Source of the DNA: CADEEN01 sp963751775
GTDB lineage: Bacteria; Pseudomonadota; Gammaproteobacteria; Burkholderiales; Burkholderiaceae_C
Assembly (NCBI GenBank): GCA_963751775.1
Contig: CAVVVW010000011.1
Span: forward strand, 1 to 64,000
Reading direction: 5' to 3'
DNA length: 64,000 nt
Shown here: positions 48,564 through 57,793 of the stretch, piece by piece
Position numbering within the stretch: position 1 is the first letter of the stretch
Layout: every line of letters starts with the position of its first letter
The notes under the pieces: generated by a model
The model's database searches: none
Told to the model about the DNA's origin: nothing
What the model saw: only the letters and a program-made list of their open reading frames with translations
Program-made: the position numbers and the translations under genes

Positions 48564-49169
48564 TCATGTCATTCCGCCGTAGTTGTCTTCGCGCACGATG
48601 CGCGGCGTCACCTCGCGCGGCTCGATCGAGACCGGCTGGTAGACCACGCGCCGCTGTTCGGCGTCGTAGCGCATCTCGACGTGGCCCGAGACCGGGAAGT
48701 CCTTGCGCATCGGGTGGCCGATGAAGCCGTAGTCGGTGAGGATGCGGCGCAGGTCGAGATGGCCTTCGAAGATGATCCCGTACAGATCGAATGCCTCGCG
48801 CTCGTACCAGTTGGCGGCGCTCCAGACCTCGGTCAGCGAGGCCACCAGCGGCAATTCGTCGTCGGGGCACACCACCTTCAGGCGCAGGCGCCAGTTCTTG
48901 CTGACCGACAACAGGTGCGAGACGACGACAAAGCGCGGACCCTCGTGCGGCTGATCCTTCCAGCGGCTCAGATCGAGGCCGGCCAGATCCATCAGCTGCT
49001 CGAACGCCAGCGTCGGGTCGTCGCGCAGGGTTTGTGCGGCGGCCAGGTAATCGCCGGCCCGCACCGTGATCGTGATTTCGCCGCGGTCGCGCACCAGGGC
49101 CGCGATCTTCGGGCCCAGCGCTGCCGTCAGCGCCGCCTGCAGGGCGTCGAGTTGGGCGTCGCGGCTCAT
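48564..49169 (-). CDS. nuoC: NADH-quinone oxidoreductase subunit C
   Basis: 201 residues, the 30 kDa subunit. Typical segments are VVSHLLSVSKNWRLRLKV, VWSAANWYEREAFDLYGIIFEGHLDLRRILTDYGFIGHPMRKDFPVSGHVEMRYD, and VSIEPREVTPR. It is a separate gene, not fused to nuoD as in E. coli. ATG 49169 overlaps the nuoB stop (ATGA). Its own stop abuts a REP-like repeat. Confidence 0.96.
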   Translation of the reverse strand: MSRDAQLDALQAALTAALGPKIAALVRDRGEITITVRAGDYLAAAQTLRDDPTLAFEQLMDLAGLDLSRWKDQPHEGPRFVVVSHLLSVSKNWRLRLKVVCPDDELPLVASLTEVWSAANWYEREAFDLYGIIFEGHLDLRRILTDYGFIGHPMRKDFPVSGHVEMRYDAEQRRVVYQPVSIEPREVTPRIVREDNYGGMT

Positions 49170-49642
49170 CTGGCGATGGTGTTTTCGCGCCGGATCTTGG
49201 CCTGCAGCTGCAGGATCCCGTACAGCAGCGCCTCGGCGGTCGGCGGACAGCCGGGCACATAGACGTCGACGGGCACGATGCGGTCGCAGCCGCGAACGAC
49301 CGAGTAGCTGTAGTGGTAGTAGCCGCCGCCGTTGGCGCACGAGCCCATCGAGAGCACCCAGCGCGGCTCGGCCATCTGGTCGTAGACCTTGCGCAGCGCC
49401 GGCGCCATCTTGTTGCACAGCGTGCCGGCCACGATCATCAGGTCGCTCTGTCGCGGGCTGGGACGAAACAGCATGCCGAAGCGGTCGATGTCGTAGCGTG
49501 CCGCACCGGCGTGCATCATCTCCACCGCGCAGCAGGCCAGGCCGAAGGTCATCGGCCACAGCGAGCCGGTCTTCGACCAGTTCACCACGGCGTCCATCGA
49601 CGTGGTGAAGTAGCCTTCCTTGAATACGCCTTCGATGCCCAT
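49166..49642 (-). CDS. nuoB: NADH-quinone oxidoreductase subunit B
   Basis: 158 residues, holding the last cluster N2. The cluster ligands Cys37, Cys38 (FGLACCAVEMM), Cys102 (GSCANGG) and Cys132 (VPGCPP) are all present. Seven bases after nuoA, and its stop overlaps the start of nuoC. Confidence 0.97.
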   Translation of the reverse strand: MGIEGVFKEGYFTTSMDAVVNWSKTGSLWPMTFGLACCAVEMMHAGAARYDIDRFGMLFRPSPRQSDLMIVAGTLCNKMAPALRKVYDQMAEPRWVLSMGSCANGGGYYHYSYSVVRGCDRIVPVDVYVPGCPPTAEALLYGILQLQAKIRRENTIAR

Positions 49643-49649
49643 TGCTCGG

Positions 49650-50009
49650 TCACTCCCAGTCCAGGGCGCCCTTTTTCCACTCGTAGACGAAGCCGACGAC
49701 GAGGATGCCGAGGAAAACCATCATGGCCCAGAAGCCGGCCGCGCCGATCTCCCTGAGCGCGACCGCCCACGGAAAGAGGAAGGCGATCTCGAGGTCGAAC
49801 AGGATGAAGAGAATGGCCACCAGGTAGTAGCGCACGTCGAACTTCATGCGCGCGTCTTCGAAGGCTTCGAAGCCGCACTCGTAGGGGCTGTTCTTTTCGG
49901 CGTCGGGCCGGTTCGGCCCGAACAGGAAGCCGAGCAATTGAGGCGCCACACCGACTGCCACACCAACCAGGATGAACAGGATGACGGGCAGGTACGGTTG
50001 CAGATCCAT
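49650..50009 (-). CDS. nuoA: NADH-quinone oxidoreductase subunit A
   Basis: 119 residues, three membrane helices, first gene of the nuo operon. Conserved loop YECGFEAFEDARMKFDVRYYLVAILFILFDLEIAFLFPWAV carries the quinone-loop Cys and the acidic helix. The 100 bases between it and the tRNA gene should hold the operon promoter, although read-through from the tRNA and secG is possible. Confidence 0.96.
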   Translation of the reverse strand: MDLQPYLPVILFILVGVAVGVAPQLLGFLFGPNRPDAEKNSPYECGFEAFEDARMKFDVRYYLVAILFILFDLEIAFLFPWAVALREIGAAGFWAMMVFLGILVVGFVYEWKKGALDWE

Positions 50010-50109
50010 GTTCGGCGTCGATTTTCTTGCAGCAGCCTGGGGGTCGATGGGGGCGCAGTGTGCATGGCGCCAACAGGTGCGCCTTGCTTTGGGACAAACT
50101 GTTCGTTGC

Positions 50110-50194
50110 TGGTGCCGACGGCGAGACTCGAACTCGCACAGCTTTCGCCACTACCCCCTCAAGATAGCGTGTCTACCAATTTCACCACGTCGGC
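50110..50194 (-). tRNA. tRNA-Leu, anticodon GAG
   Basis: 85 bases including an encoded CCA (50112-50110). The minus strand reads GCCGACGTGG at the 5' end, pairing with CGTCGGC at the 3' end. The D arm is GAAATTGGTAGAC, the anticodon loop TTGAGGG within CTATC and GGTAG gives GAG, and the T arm contains GTTCGAGTC. The long variable arm (GTGGCGAAAGCTGTG) marks a type II tRNA. It lies between secG and nuoA. Confidence 0.95.
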
Positions 50195-50265
50195 GGCATG
50201 AGCCTGAAGCCCACACCGCGTGCGGTGTTGACCCCCGGGAAGCCGGGAATTCTACGGGCAAATAC

Positions 50266-50682
50266 TCAGGGTTTCGGGCCTCCGGCGCCCGACGCGGCGA
50301 GCGTCGGTGCGCTGGCCGCAGCCGATGCCGCGACCGGCGCGGTCGGGATCTGACCGACCGCCGGCGCCGACGCAGCCGCGGGCGCACTGGCCGCCGCGGG
50401 ACGATCGAACACGCTGCCGCCGCTGCTGCTGCGCGCAGAGCCGCCGAGGTTGCCGAAGTAGGCCAGCGCCAGCGTGCTGACGAAGAACACCGCGGCGCAC
50501 ACCGCCGTCGAACGCGACAGGAAGTTGGCACTGCCGGTGGCACCGAACAGGCTGCCCGAGGCGCCACTGCCGAACGAGGCGCCCATGTCGGCACCCTTGC
50601 CATGTTGCACGAGCACGAGGCCGATCATCACCGCCGCGGTGATGAGCTGGAGCGCCAGCACGAGGTTCATCCAGATTTGCAT
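50266..50682 (-). CDS. secG: Preprotein translocase subunit SecG
   Basis: 138 residues. Two membrane helices (LVLALQLITAAVMIGLVLVQ and AVCAAVFFVSTLALAYFGNL) flank the conserved GKGADMGASFGSGASGSLFGATGSANFLSR loop; part of the SecYEG translocon. The C-terminal 50 residues are a low-complexity Ala/Pro/Ser tail (RPAAASAPAAASAPA...), longer than in E. coli but common in related betaproteobacteria. It is downstream of tpiA and upstream of tRNA-Leu and nuoA. Confidence 0.93.
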   Translation of the reverse strand: MQIWMNLVLALQLITAAVMIGLVLVQHGKGADMGASFGSGASGSLFGATGSANFLSRSTAVCAAVFFVSTLALAYFGNLGGSARSSSGGSVFDRPAAASAPAAASAPAVGQIPTAPVAASAAASAPTLAASGAGGPKP

Positions 50683-50710
50683 GATGCTTTTGTTGTCGAA
50701 GGAAGGGGTG

Positions 50711-51457
50711 TCAGTGGGCAGCGCGGCAGATGGCGACGAAATCGGCCGCCTTCAAGGACGCGCCGCCGATCAGGCCGCCGTCGATATCGGGCTGCGCGAA
50801 CAGGACAGCGGCGTTGTCGGCCTTGACGCTGCCGCCGTAGATGATCTTCATGTCGTCGGCGCGGGGCGTGGCGGCGCGCAATTGCGCGCGCAGCAACGCA
50901 TGCACCGCCTGCGCCTGCTCCGGCGTGGCGGTGCGGCCCGTGCCGATGGCCCAGACCGGCTCGTAGGCCACGACCATCTCGCCGGCGCAATGCGCCAGCG
51001 TGTGGATCGCCGCCGACAGCTGGCGCTTGACGACGGCCTCGGTTTCGCCGGCTTCGCGCTGGGCCAGCGTTTCGCCGACGCAGACGATCGGCGTGACGCC
51101 ACGCGCCAACGCGGCCTTGGCCTTGTCGGCCACCAGTTGGTCGGTCTCGGCGTGGTAGGCCCGGCGCTCGGAGTGGCCGACGATGACGTAACGGCAGCCG
51201 AAGTCGGCCAGCATGGCCGCCGACACCTCACCGGTGTATGCGCCCTGCTCGTGCGCCGAGCAGTCCTGCGCACCCCAGCGGATGTCGTGCGCCGCCAGCG
51301 CCACCGCGGTTTCCGAGAGATACGGAAACGGCACGCACACCGCGACGTCGGCCATGAACGGCCGCGCAGCGACGATGGCGCCCAGCAGTTCGGCGTTGAC
51401 GGCATGGCTGCCGTGCATCTTCCAGTTGCCGACGATGAGTTTCTTGCGCATCTTCAT
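50711..51457 (-). CDS. tpiA: Triosephosphate isomerase
   Basis: 248 residues. It interconverts dihydroxyacetone phosphate and glyceraldehyde 3-phosphate. Catalytic Lys in VGNWKMHGS, His in VIVGHSERR, Glu in VAYEPVWAIGTG, and the phosphate loop GGSVKADNAAVL and GGLIGGASL. Its ATG at 51457 overlaps the stop of the quinone oxidoreductase gene (ATGA). It is followed by secG. Confidence 0.97.
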   Translation of the reverse strand: MKMRKKLIVGNWKMHGSHAVNAELLGAIVAARPFMADVAVCVPFPYLSETAVALAAHDIRWGAQDCSAHEQGAYTGEVSAAMLADFGCRYVIVGHSERRAYHAETDQLVADKAKAALARGVTPIVCVGETLAQREAGETEAVVKRQLSAAIHTLAHCAGEMVVAYEPVWAIGTGRTATPEQAQAVHALLRAQLRAATPRADDMKIIYGGSVKADNAAVLFAQPDIDGGLIGGASLKAADFVAICRAAH

Positions 51458-52443
51458 TGCCAGTTGAGGACGATCTTGCCCACATGCGTGCCCGATTCCA
51501 TCAGCGCGTGGGCCGCTGCCGCCTGGGCCGCCGGGAACACGCGGTGGATCACCGGCTTGATGCGGCCGGCCTCGATCAGCGGCCAGACGCGCTCGCGCAG
51601 GGCCCGCGCCAGCACGCCCTTGTAGGCCACGCTGCGCGGCCGCAACGTGGAGCCGACGATGGACAGGCGCTTTCTCAACACGGCGCCGATATCGAGCGCG
51701 CCCTTGGTGCCGCCCTGCACCGCGATGATCGCGATGCGGCCGTCATTGGCCAGGCACTCGACCTCGCGCGCGAGGTAATCGCCGGCCACCATGTCGAGCA
51801 CGACGTCCACGCCGCGCTTGTCGGTGATGCGTTGCACCTCGGCGACGAAGTCGTGCGTGCGGTAGTTGATGGCGTGGTCGGCGCCCAGCGCGATGCAGGC
51901 CGCGCACTTGTCGTCGCTGCCTGCGGTGACGATGACCTTGGCACCCATGGCCTTGGCCAGCTGGATCGCCGTGACGCCGATGCCGCTCGAACCGCCCTGC
52001 ACCAACAAGCACTCGCCGCTTTGCAGGCCGGCAATGTGGAACACGTTCTGCCAGACGGTGAAGAAGGTCTCGGGCAGGCTCGCGGCTTCGATGTCCGACA
52101 GGCCGCGCGGTGACGGCAGCGTCTGCGCGATCGGCGCCGCGCAGAGCTGGGCATAGCCGCCGCCGGCCACCAGCGCGCATACGCGGTCGCCGAGTGCGAA
52201 GCCCGCGGCCTTCAACGCAGCGGCGTCGCCGCCGACGATGCTGCCGGCCACTTCCAGCCCCGGCAGATCGGAGACGCCCGGCGGCATCGGGTACAGGCCC
52301 TTGCGCTGCAACACGTCGGGCCGGTTGATGCCGCTGGCGGCGACGCGGATCAGCACCTCACCCGGCCCGGCCACCGGGTCGGGACGGGTGGTCTCGCACA
52401 GCACCTCGGGGGCACCGAACTGCGTGATCTCGATCGCGCGCAT
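51454..52443 (-). CDS. NAD(P)H:quinone oxidoreductase, medium-chain dehydrogenase (PIG3-like)
   Basis: 329 residues. Rossmann motif VQGGSSGIGVTAIQLAKAMGAKVIVTAGSDDK, N-terminal GroES-like domain (GEVLIRVAASGINRPDVLQRKGLYPMPPG), no zinc ligands. This is the quinone-reductase subgroup with the PIG3 type start. It probably reduces quinones using NADPH. Coupled to tpiA by an ATGA overlap, a layout I know from other Burkholderiales. Its start lies 24 bases after the pnp stop. Confidence 0.9.
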   Translation of the reverse strand: MRAIEITQFGAPEVLCETTRPDPVAGPGEVLIRVAASGINRPDVLQRKGLYPMPPGVSDLPGLEVAGSIVGGDAAALKAAGFALGDRVCALVAGGGYAQLCAAPIAQTLPSPRGLSDIEAASLPETFFTVWQNVFHIAGLQSGECLLVQGGSSGIGVTAIQLAKAMGAKVIVTAGSDDKCAACIALGADHAINYRTHDFVAEVQRITDKRGVDVVLDMVAGDYLAREVECLANDGRIAIIAVQGGTKGALDIGAVLRKRLSIVGSTLRPRSVAYKGVLARALRERVWPLIEAGRIKPVIHRVFPAAQAAAAHALMESGTHVGKIVLNWQ

Positions 52444-52467
52444 CGGCCGGTCGCGGTGGCTGCTGCC

Positions 52468-54744
52468 TTACTCGGGCTGGCGATCGCCGCCGTCGCCGGC
52501 GGGCACCGGCGCAACCGCGTCGGCCGCCGGCGCGTCGGCGCGCGGCTCGCGCGGTTCACGCTCGCGGCGCGGGCCACGGTCGTCACGCCGCGGGCGGTCG
52601 CCGCGGTCGCCGTACTCGCGGCGCGGGCGCTCCTCCTCGACATAACCTTCCGGCCTTTCGAGCAGGGCCTTGAGCGACAGCTTGATGCGGCCCTTCTCGT
52701 CGGTCTCGAGGACCTTGACCTTGACGATCTGACCTTCCTTCAGGAAGTCTTCGACGCGCTCGACGCGCTGGTGCGCGATCTGGCTGATGTGCAGCAGGCC
52801 GTCCTTGCCGGGCAGGATGTTGACCAGCGCACCGAAGTCGAGGATCTTGGTGACCGCGCCCTCGTAGACCTTGCCGACCTCGGCTTCGGCCGTGATCTCG
52901 GTGATGCGCTGCTTGGCGTACTCGGCCTTGGACGCCTCGGTCGAGGCGATGGTGATCGTGCCGTCTTCGCCGATGTCGATGACGCAGCCGGTCTCCTCGG
53001 TCAGCGCACGGATCACGGCGCCGCCCTTGCCGATCACGTCGCGGATCTTCTCCGGGTTGATCTTCATGGTGTACAGCCGCGGCGCGAACTGCGAGACCTC
53101 GGTCTTGGCGCCGCCCACGGCCTCCTGCATCTTGGCCAGGATGTGCAGCCGCGCTTCCTTGGCCTGCGCCAGCGCCACCTGCATGATCTCCTTGGTGATG
53201 CCCTGGATCTTGATGTCCATCTGCAGCGCAGTCACGCCGGCCGTGGTGCCGGCGACCTTGAAGTCCATGTCGCCGAGGTGATCCTCGTCGCCGAGGATGT
53301 CGGTCAGCACCGCAAAGCGGTTGCCGTCCTTGATCAGGCCCATCGCGATGCCGGCCACATGGGCCTTCATCGGCACGCCCGCGTCCATCATCGCCAGGCA
53401 GCCACCGCAAACCGAAGCCATCGACGACGAGCCATTGCTCTCGGTGATTTCCGAGACCACGCGGATCGCATACGGGAAGTCTTCCTTGCTCGGCAGCGCG
53501 GCGATCAGCGCGCGCTTGGCCAGGCGGCCGTGGCCGATCTCGCGCCGCTTGGGCGTGCCCACGCGGCCGGTCTCGCCGGTGGCGAACGGCGGCATGTTGT
53601 AGTGCAGCATGAAGCGGTCGGTGAACTCGCCGGCCAGCGCGTCGATGCGCTGCGCGTCGCGGTCGGTGCCCAGCGTGGCCACCACCACCGCCTGCGTCTC
53701 GCCGCGCGTGAACAGCGCCGAGCCGTGGGTGCGCGGCAGCACGCCGGTGCGGATCTCGATCGGGCGCACGGTGCGCGTGTCGCGCCCGTCGATGCGCGGC
53801 TCGCCGGCCAGGATCTGGCTGCGCACGATGCGCGACTCGATCTCGAACAGCAGGCCTTCGACCTCGACCTTGTCGAATTCGATGGCGTCCTTCTTCAGCG
53901 CCGCCATCACGTTGGCAGTGGCTTCGCGGCAGGCCTGCGTGCGGGCCTGCTTGCTGCGGATCTGGTAGGCCGCGCGCAGTGCCGGCTCGGCCAGCGCGTT
54001 GACGGTGGCGATGAAGGCTTCGTTCTTGGCCGGTGGCGTCCATTGCCACTCGGGCTTGCCGGCGTCGCGCACCAGTTCATTGATCGCCGCGACGGCGATG
54101 TTGCCCTGCTCGTGGCCGAAGACCACGCCGCCGAGCATGACCTCTTCGCTCAACTGGTCGGCCTCGGACTCGACCATCAGCACGGCCGCTTCGGTGCCGG
54201 CGACGATCAACTCCATCTTGCTGTCGGCGAGCTGGGTCTTGCCCGGGTTGAGCACGTACTGGCCGTCGATGTAGCCCACGCGGGCGGCACCGATCGGGCC
54301 GTTGAACGGGATGCCCGAGATCGCCAGCGCGGCGCTGGTGCCGATCATCGCGGCGATGTCGGCCTGGACTTCGGGGTTCAGGCTCAGCACGTGGACCACG
54401 ACCTGGACTTCGTTGAAGAAGCCTTCGGGAAACAGCGGGCGGATCGGGCGGTCGATCAGGCGCGAGGTCAGCGTTTCGAGCTCGCTCGGGCGGCCCTCGC
54501 GCTTGAAGAAGCTGCCGGGGATCTTGCCGGCGGCATAGGTCTTCTCGATGTAGTCGACGGTCAGCGGAAAGAAGTCCTGGCCGGCCTTGGCGTCGGTCTT
54601 GGCGACCACGGTGGCCAAGACCACGGTGTCGTCGATCGTCACCACCACGGCGCCACCGGATTGCCGCGCGATTTCGCCGGTCTCCATGGTGACGGTGTGT
54701 TGGCCCCACTGGAAGGTCTTGCTGACCTTGTTGAACATGCTCAT
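52468..54744 (-). CDS. pnp: Polyribonucleotide nucleotidyltransferase
   Basis: 758 residues. Phosphorolytic 3'-5' exoribonuclease of the degradosome. Two RNase PH domains (about 15-145 and 325-460), with the catalytic segment VCGGCLAMMDAGVPMKAHVAGIAMGLI, then KH (KIRDVIGKGGAVIRALTEETG) and S1 (VGKVYEGAVTKILDFGALVNILPGKDGLLHISQIA). The C-terminal tail is Arg/Glu/Asp-rich. ATG 54744 follows AGGAG. rpsO is directly upstream, with a hairpin between. Pnp often represses its own mRNA. Confidence 0.97.
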   Translation of the reverse strand: MSMFNKVSKTFQWGQHTVTMETGEIARQSGGAVVVTIDDTVVLATVVAKTDAKAGQDFFPLTVDYIEKTYAAGKIPGSFFKREGRPSELETLTSRLIDRPIRPLFPEGFFNEVQVVVHVLSLNPEVQADIAAMIGTSAALAISGIPFNGPIGAARVGYIDGQYVLNPGKTQLADSKMELIVAGTEAAVLMVESEADQLSEEVMLGGVVFGHEQGNIAVAAINELVRDAGKPEWQWTPPAKNEAFIATVNALAEPALRAAYQIRSKQARTQACREATANVMAALKKDAIEFDKVEVEGLLFEIESRIVRSQILAGEPRIDGRDTRTVRPIEIRTGVLPRTHGSALFTRGETQAVVVATLGTDRDAQRIDALAGEFTDRFMLHYNMPPFATGETGRVGTPKRREIGHGRLAKRALIAALPSKEDFPYAIRVVSEITESNGSSSMASVCGGCLAMMDAGVPMKAHVAGIAMGLIKDGNRFAVLTDILGDEDHLGDMDFKVAGTTAGVTALQMDIKIQGITKEIMQVALAQAKEARLHILAKMQEAVGGAKTEVSQFAPRLYTMKINPEKIRDVIGKGGAVIRALTEETGCVIDIGEDGTITIASTEASKAEYAKQRITEITAEAEVGKVYEGAVTKILDFGALVNILPGKDGLLHISQIAHQRVERVEDFLKEGQIVKVKVLETDEKGRIKLSLKALLERPEGYVEEERPRREYGDRGDRPRRDDRGPRREREPREPRADAPAADAVAPVPAGDGGDRQPE

Positions 54745-54884
54745 TGCAGCTCCTGTTGCGAATAGGGGCGCGTCGTGCGCCCGGGTGCGGAGATCAGCGC
54801 CTGGTGCGGGATGCCATTCCAGCGCGATTGCCTCGTGTGCAACGGCGTTGGAATGACACAGCGGCGCGTCGGGTCCCGGTCTCC

Positions 54885-54926
54885 AAGAACGAAAAGCCTG
54901 CGACCTGGTTCATGCCAGCGCAGGCT
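54885..54926 (-). terminator. Hairpin in the rpsO-pnp gap
   Basis: On the minus strand AGCCTGCGCTGG pairs with CCAGGTCGCAGGCT (a two-base bulge inside), followed by TTTTCGTTCTT. It sits just downstream of the rpsO stop. It may partly terminate the rpsO transcript or be an RNase III site, as known for rpsO-pnp in E. coli. Confidence 0.75.
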
Positions 54927-54941
54927 CATCGTCGTCGGGTC

Positions 54942-55211
54942 TTACTTGCGCAGACCCAGCTTCTGGATCAGTGCGGTATAGCGGTCGGCGTCCTTGTCCT
55001 TCAGATACGTCAGCAGGCGCTTGCGCTGGTTGACCATCTTCAGCAACCCGCGGCGACCATGATGGTCCTTGGCGTGGGTCTTGAAGTGGGGGGTGAGTTC
55101 GTTGATGCGTGCGGTCAGCAATGCGACCTGCACCTCGGGGCTGCCGGTGTCATTGGCAGCGCGCGCGTTGGCCTTGACGACTTCGGCGACTTGTTGGGTA
55201 CCCATGGCCAT
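54942..55211 (-). CDS. rpsO: 30S ribosomal protein S15
   Basis: 89 residues when ATG 55211 is used, which is the standard length, with AAGGAA upstream. The core ANDTGSPEVQVALLTARINELTPHFKTHAKDHHGRRGLL and the C-terminal DADRYTALIQKLGLRK are typical S15. It binds 16S rRNA helix 22. Upstream in-frame ATGs (to 55259) would add 16 unlikely residues. Confidence 0.96.
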   Translation of the reverse strand: MAMGTQQVAEVVKANARAANDTGSPEVQVALLTARINELTPHFKTHAKDHHGRRGLLKMVNQRKRLLTYLKDKDADRYTALIQKLGLRK

Positions 55212-55373
55212 GATGGCGATTTCCTTGTCCATGGAAACCGCTGGCCGGGGCGCCGGCATCGGCGCTGACCCTCGCGGTTTCCGGTTCCACTTGCGGTCAC
55301 GGGTGAAACCGACCCATGCCGTGCCTGTATTCGCATCCGCCGCCGTAGTGGCAAGCCAGCGCGAAGCGTCGGA

Positions 55374-56525
55374 TTATAGGTCAAGGGCCGCGCCGAGCCG
55401 GGCCAGCCCCTCGCGCAGGCGCCCCGGGTCCTGGGTGGCGAAGCACCAGCGCAGCCACCCTTCCGCTTCGTCGCCGAAGGCCACGCCGGGCGCCAAGCCC
55501 AGGCCGTGCGCGGCGACGAGGTGCTTGGCATAGGCCAGGGAATCGGCCTGGCCCTCGACGCGAAAGAAGGCGTACATGCCACCCGGGGGCATGGCCACGT
55601 GGACCCGCGGCAGCGCCCGCAGGCCGTCGAGCAGCACGTCGCGGCCGGCGCGCAGGCGCCCGACCAGCCCAGGCACGAAATCGGCGGCGATGGCCAGCGC
55701 AGCCAGCGCGCCACGCTGCACGAACACCGGCGCGCACGAACTGTTGAACTCGATCAGCTTGCCGATCGCGTCGAGGTGGCCGGGCGGCAGCACCAGCCAG
55801 CCCAGGCGCCAGCCCGTCATCAGGAAGGTCTTGGAAAAACTCTGCGTGATCACCAGCCTGTCCGCAGGGTCGGCGATGTCGAGAAAACTTGGCGCCGCGA
55901 TGCCACTGCCGAACCAGACCCGCTCGTAGACCTCGTCGGCAACGATCCAGGTGCCCGTCTTGCGGCAGTGCTCGAGGATGGCCTGCTGCTCGGTGCGCGT
56001 CAGCGTCCAGCCGGTCGGGTTGTTCGGTGCATTGATCAACAGCACGCGCGTGGCAGGGGTGACGTTATCGAGCAATCGTTGCAGGTCGAGCGCCCAGGCG
56101 CCGTCAGCGCCAGGCGCGAGCGGCACACGCTTGACCTTGGCGCCGAGGATGGCTGGCTGCGCCGTCAGGTTGGGCCACACCGGGACGACGGCGACGAGCT
56201 CGTCGCCCGGCCCGATCAGCAACTGCATCGCCAGCATCAGCGCCGTGACGCCCGCCGAGGTGACCGCGATGCGGTCCACCGCGACCGGGCGGTGCAAGGC
56301 GCTGGTGTACTCGGCGAGCGCCTCGCGCAACTCGGTCAGGCCGAGATTGTGTGCATAGAAGGTCTCGCCACGCGCCAGCGAGGCGGCTGCCGCGTCGCGC
56401 ACCGCCGCCGGCGTGACCTCGTCGCTCTCGCCAAACCAGAACGCCAGCACGTCACTGCGGCCGAACCCCGCGTTGGCCACCTCGCGAATGCGCGAGGCCG
56501 GCAGTTGTTCGATCGCACTTCGCAC
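55374..56525 (-). CDS. PLP-dependent aminotransferase (class I/II)
   Basis: 383 residues. PLP site SQSFSKTFLMTGWRLGW with the Schiff-base Lys, and the conserved INAPNNPTGWTLTRTEQQAIL and VADEVYERVW. This fold-type I class includes aspartate and aromatic aminotransferases; the substrate is not predictable. GTG 56525 is chosen because GAGGAG lies seven bases upstream. It lies 34 bases after tsaD, in the same operon. Confidence 0.88.
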   Translation of the reverse strand: MRSAIEQLPASRIREVANAGFGRSDVLAFWFGESDEVTPAAVRDAAAASLARGETFYAHNLGLTELREALAEYTSALHRPVAVDRIAVTSAGVTALMLAMQLLIGPGDELVAVVPVWPNLTAQPAILGAKVKRVPLAPGADGAWALDLQRLLDNVTPATRVLLINAPNNPTGWTLTRTEQQAILEHCRKTGTWIVADEVYERVWFGSGIAAPSFLDIADPADRLVITQSFSKTFLMTGWRLGWLVLPPGHLDAIGKLIEFNSSCAPVFVQRGALAALAIAADFVPGLVGRLRAGRDVLLDGLRALPRVHVAMPPGGMYAFFRVEGQADSLAYAKHLVAAHGLGLAPGVAFGDEAEGWLRWCFATQDPGRLREGLARLGAALDL

Positions 56526-56559
56526 TGGAAATCTCCTCAATCAACGAGCGGGTCGTCGG

Positions 56560-57595
56560 TCAGTCGATCGCGTCGAGCGCCCAACGCGGCTTCACGTCGA
56601 ACGTGAAGCTGCGCTCGGGCAGCGTGCGTCCGGCCTGCACACGCATCGCGGCGGCCAGCGCGATCATGGCGCCGTTGTCGCTGCACAAGTGCATCTCGGG
56701 GTAATGCACGCGCGCGCCAGCCTTGGCACAGGCCGCGTTCAATTGCGCACGCAATTGCGCGTTGGCACCGACGCCGCCAGCCACCACCAGGCGGTCGAGC
56801 CCGGCTTCGCGCAGCGCGCGCATCGACTTCCTGACCAGCACCTCGACGATGGCCGCCTGTGTCGATGCGGCAATGTCGGCGCGCTGCTGCAAACTGGGTG
56901 CCGGACCGAGCTTGCGCACCTGGGTCAGGACGGCAGTCTTCAGGCCGGCGAACGAAAAGTCCAGGTCGCCGCTGTGCAGCAACGGGCGCGGCAGCGCGAA
57001 CGCCGTCGCGCTGCCAGTTGCAGCCAGGCTCGCGAGCGCCGGGCCGCCGGGGTAGCCCAGGCCGAGCAGCTTGGCACTCTTGTCGAAGGCCTCGCCGGCG
57101 GCATCGTCGATCGTCTCGCCGAGCAGTTCGTAGTCGCCGACGGCTTGCACGCGCATCAGCTGGGTGTGGCCTCCCGACACCAGCAGCGCGACGAATGGAA
57201 AGCGCGGCGGATCGGCCGACAGGAACGGCGACAGCAGATGGCCTTCGAGGTGGTGCACGCCCAGCACCGGTCTGCCCAGCGCAGCGGCCAACGCACAACC
57301 GATGCCCGCGCCGATCAGCAGCGCACCCGCCAGCCCGGGGCCGCGCGTGTAGGCGATCAGGTCGATCTCCCCCAGGTGGGCAGTCGGCCTCGGCCAACAC
57401 CTGGCGCACCAGCGGCAAGACGCGCCGGATATGGTCACGTGACGCCAACTCGGGCACCACGCCGCCGTAGTCCTGGTGCATGTCGACCTGGCTGTAGAGC
57501 GCGTGCGCCAGCAATTGCGGCACGTCGCTGCCCTGCCACCGCACCAGCGCGACGCCGGTTTCGTCGCATGACGATTCGATGCCCAGGACCTGCAT
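56560..57595 (-). CDS. tsaD: tRNA N6-adenosine threonylcarbamoyltransferase; one apparent frameshift
   Basis: About 344 residues. It attaches threonylcarbamoyl to A37 of ANN-decoding tRNAs with TsaB and TsaE. VLGIESSCDETGVALV at the start, the metal-site HLEGHLLS, and DDAAGEAFDKSAKLLGLGYPGGP are diagnostic. One extra base near 57380, after AEADC, shifts the frame; corrected it continues PHLGEIDLIAYTRGPGLAGALLIG. The gene is essential in most bacteria, so the break is likely an error. Forms an operon with the aminotransferase. Confidence 0.93.
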
Positions 57596-57744
57596 CGCAG
57601 CAGTGTAGTCAGCCGACCCAGCGTTGCCGAATCGTGAAAAGAAGCACACCGATTGCGTACGGTCACAACAAAAGGGCGAAAAGCGCCACGGCGACCCCCC
57701 TAATTTCCTGGCTTGACACGATGCACCCGGCTACTCTAGGTGCC

Positions 57745-57789
57745 ATGCCACTGAATCCGTGTCGTTTGCTGTCGCGACCCGCTCGATAG
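57745..57789 (+). CDS. Possible 14-residue leader peptide upstream of the small hypothetical gene
   Basis: ATG 57745 encodes MPLNPCRLLSRPAR and stops at TAG 57787-57789, four bases before the next ATG. The stop overlaps the likely ribosome binding site (AGGA) of the downstream gene, so translation of one would affect the other. TTGACA at 57713-57718 could be a -35 element but no good -10 follows. Very short frames arise by chance, so this is tentative. Confidence 0.3.
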   Translation: MPLNPCRLLSRPAR

Positions 57790-57793
57790 GACC

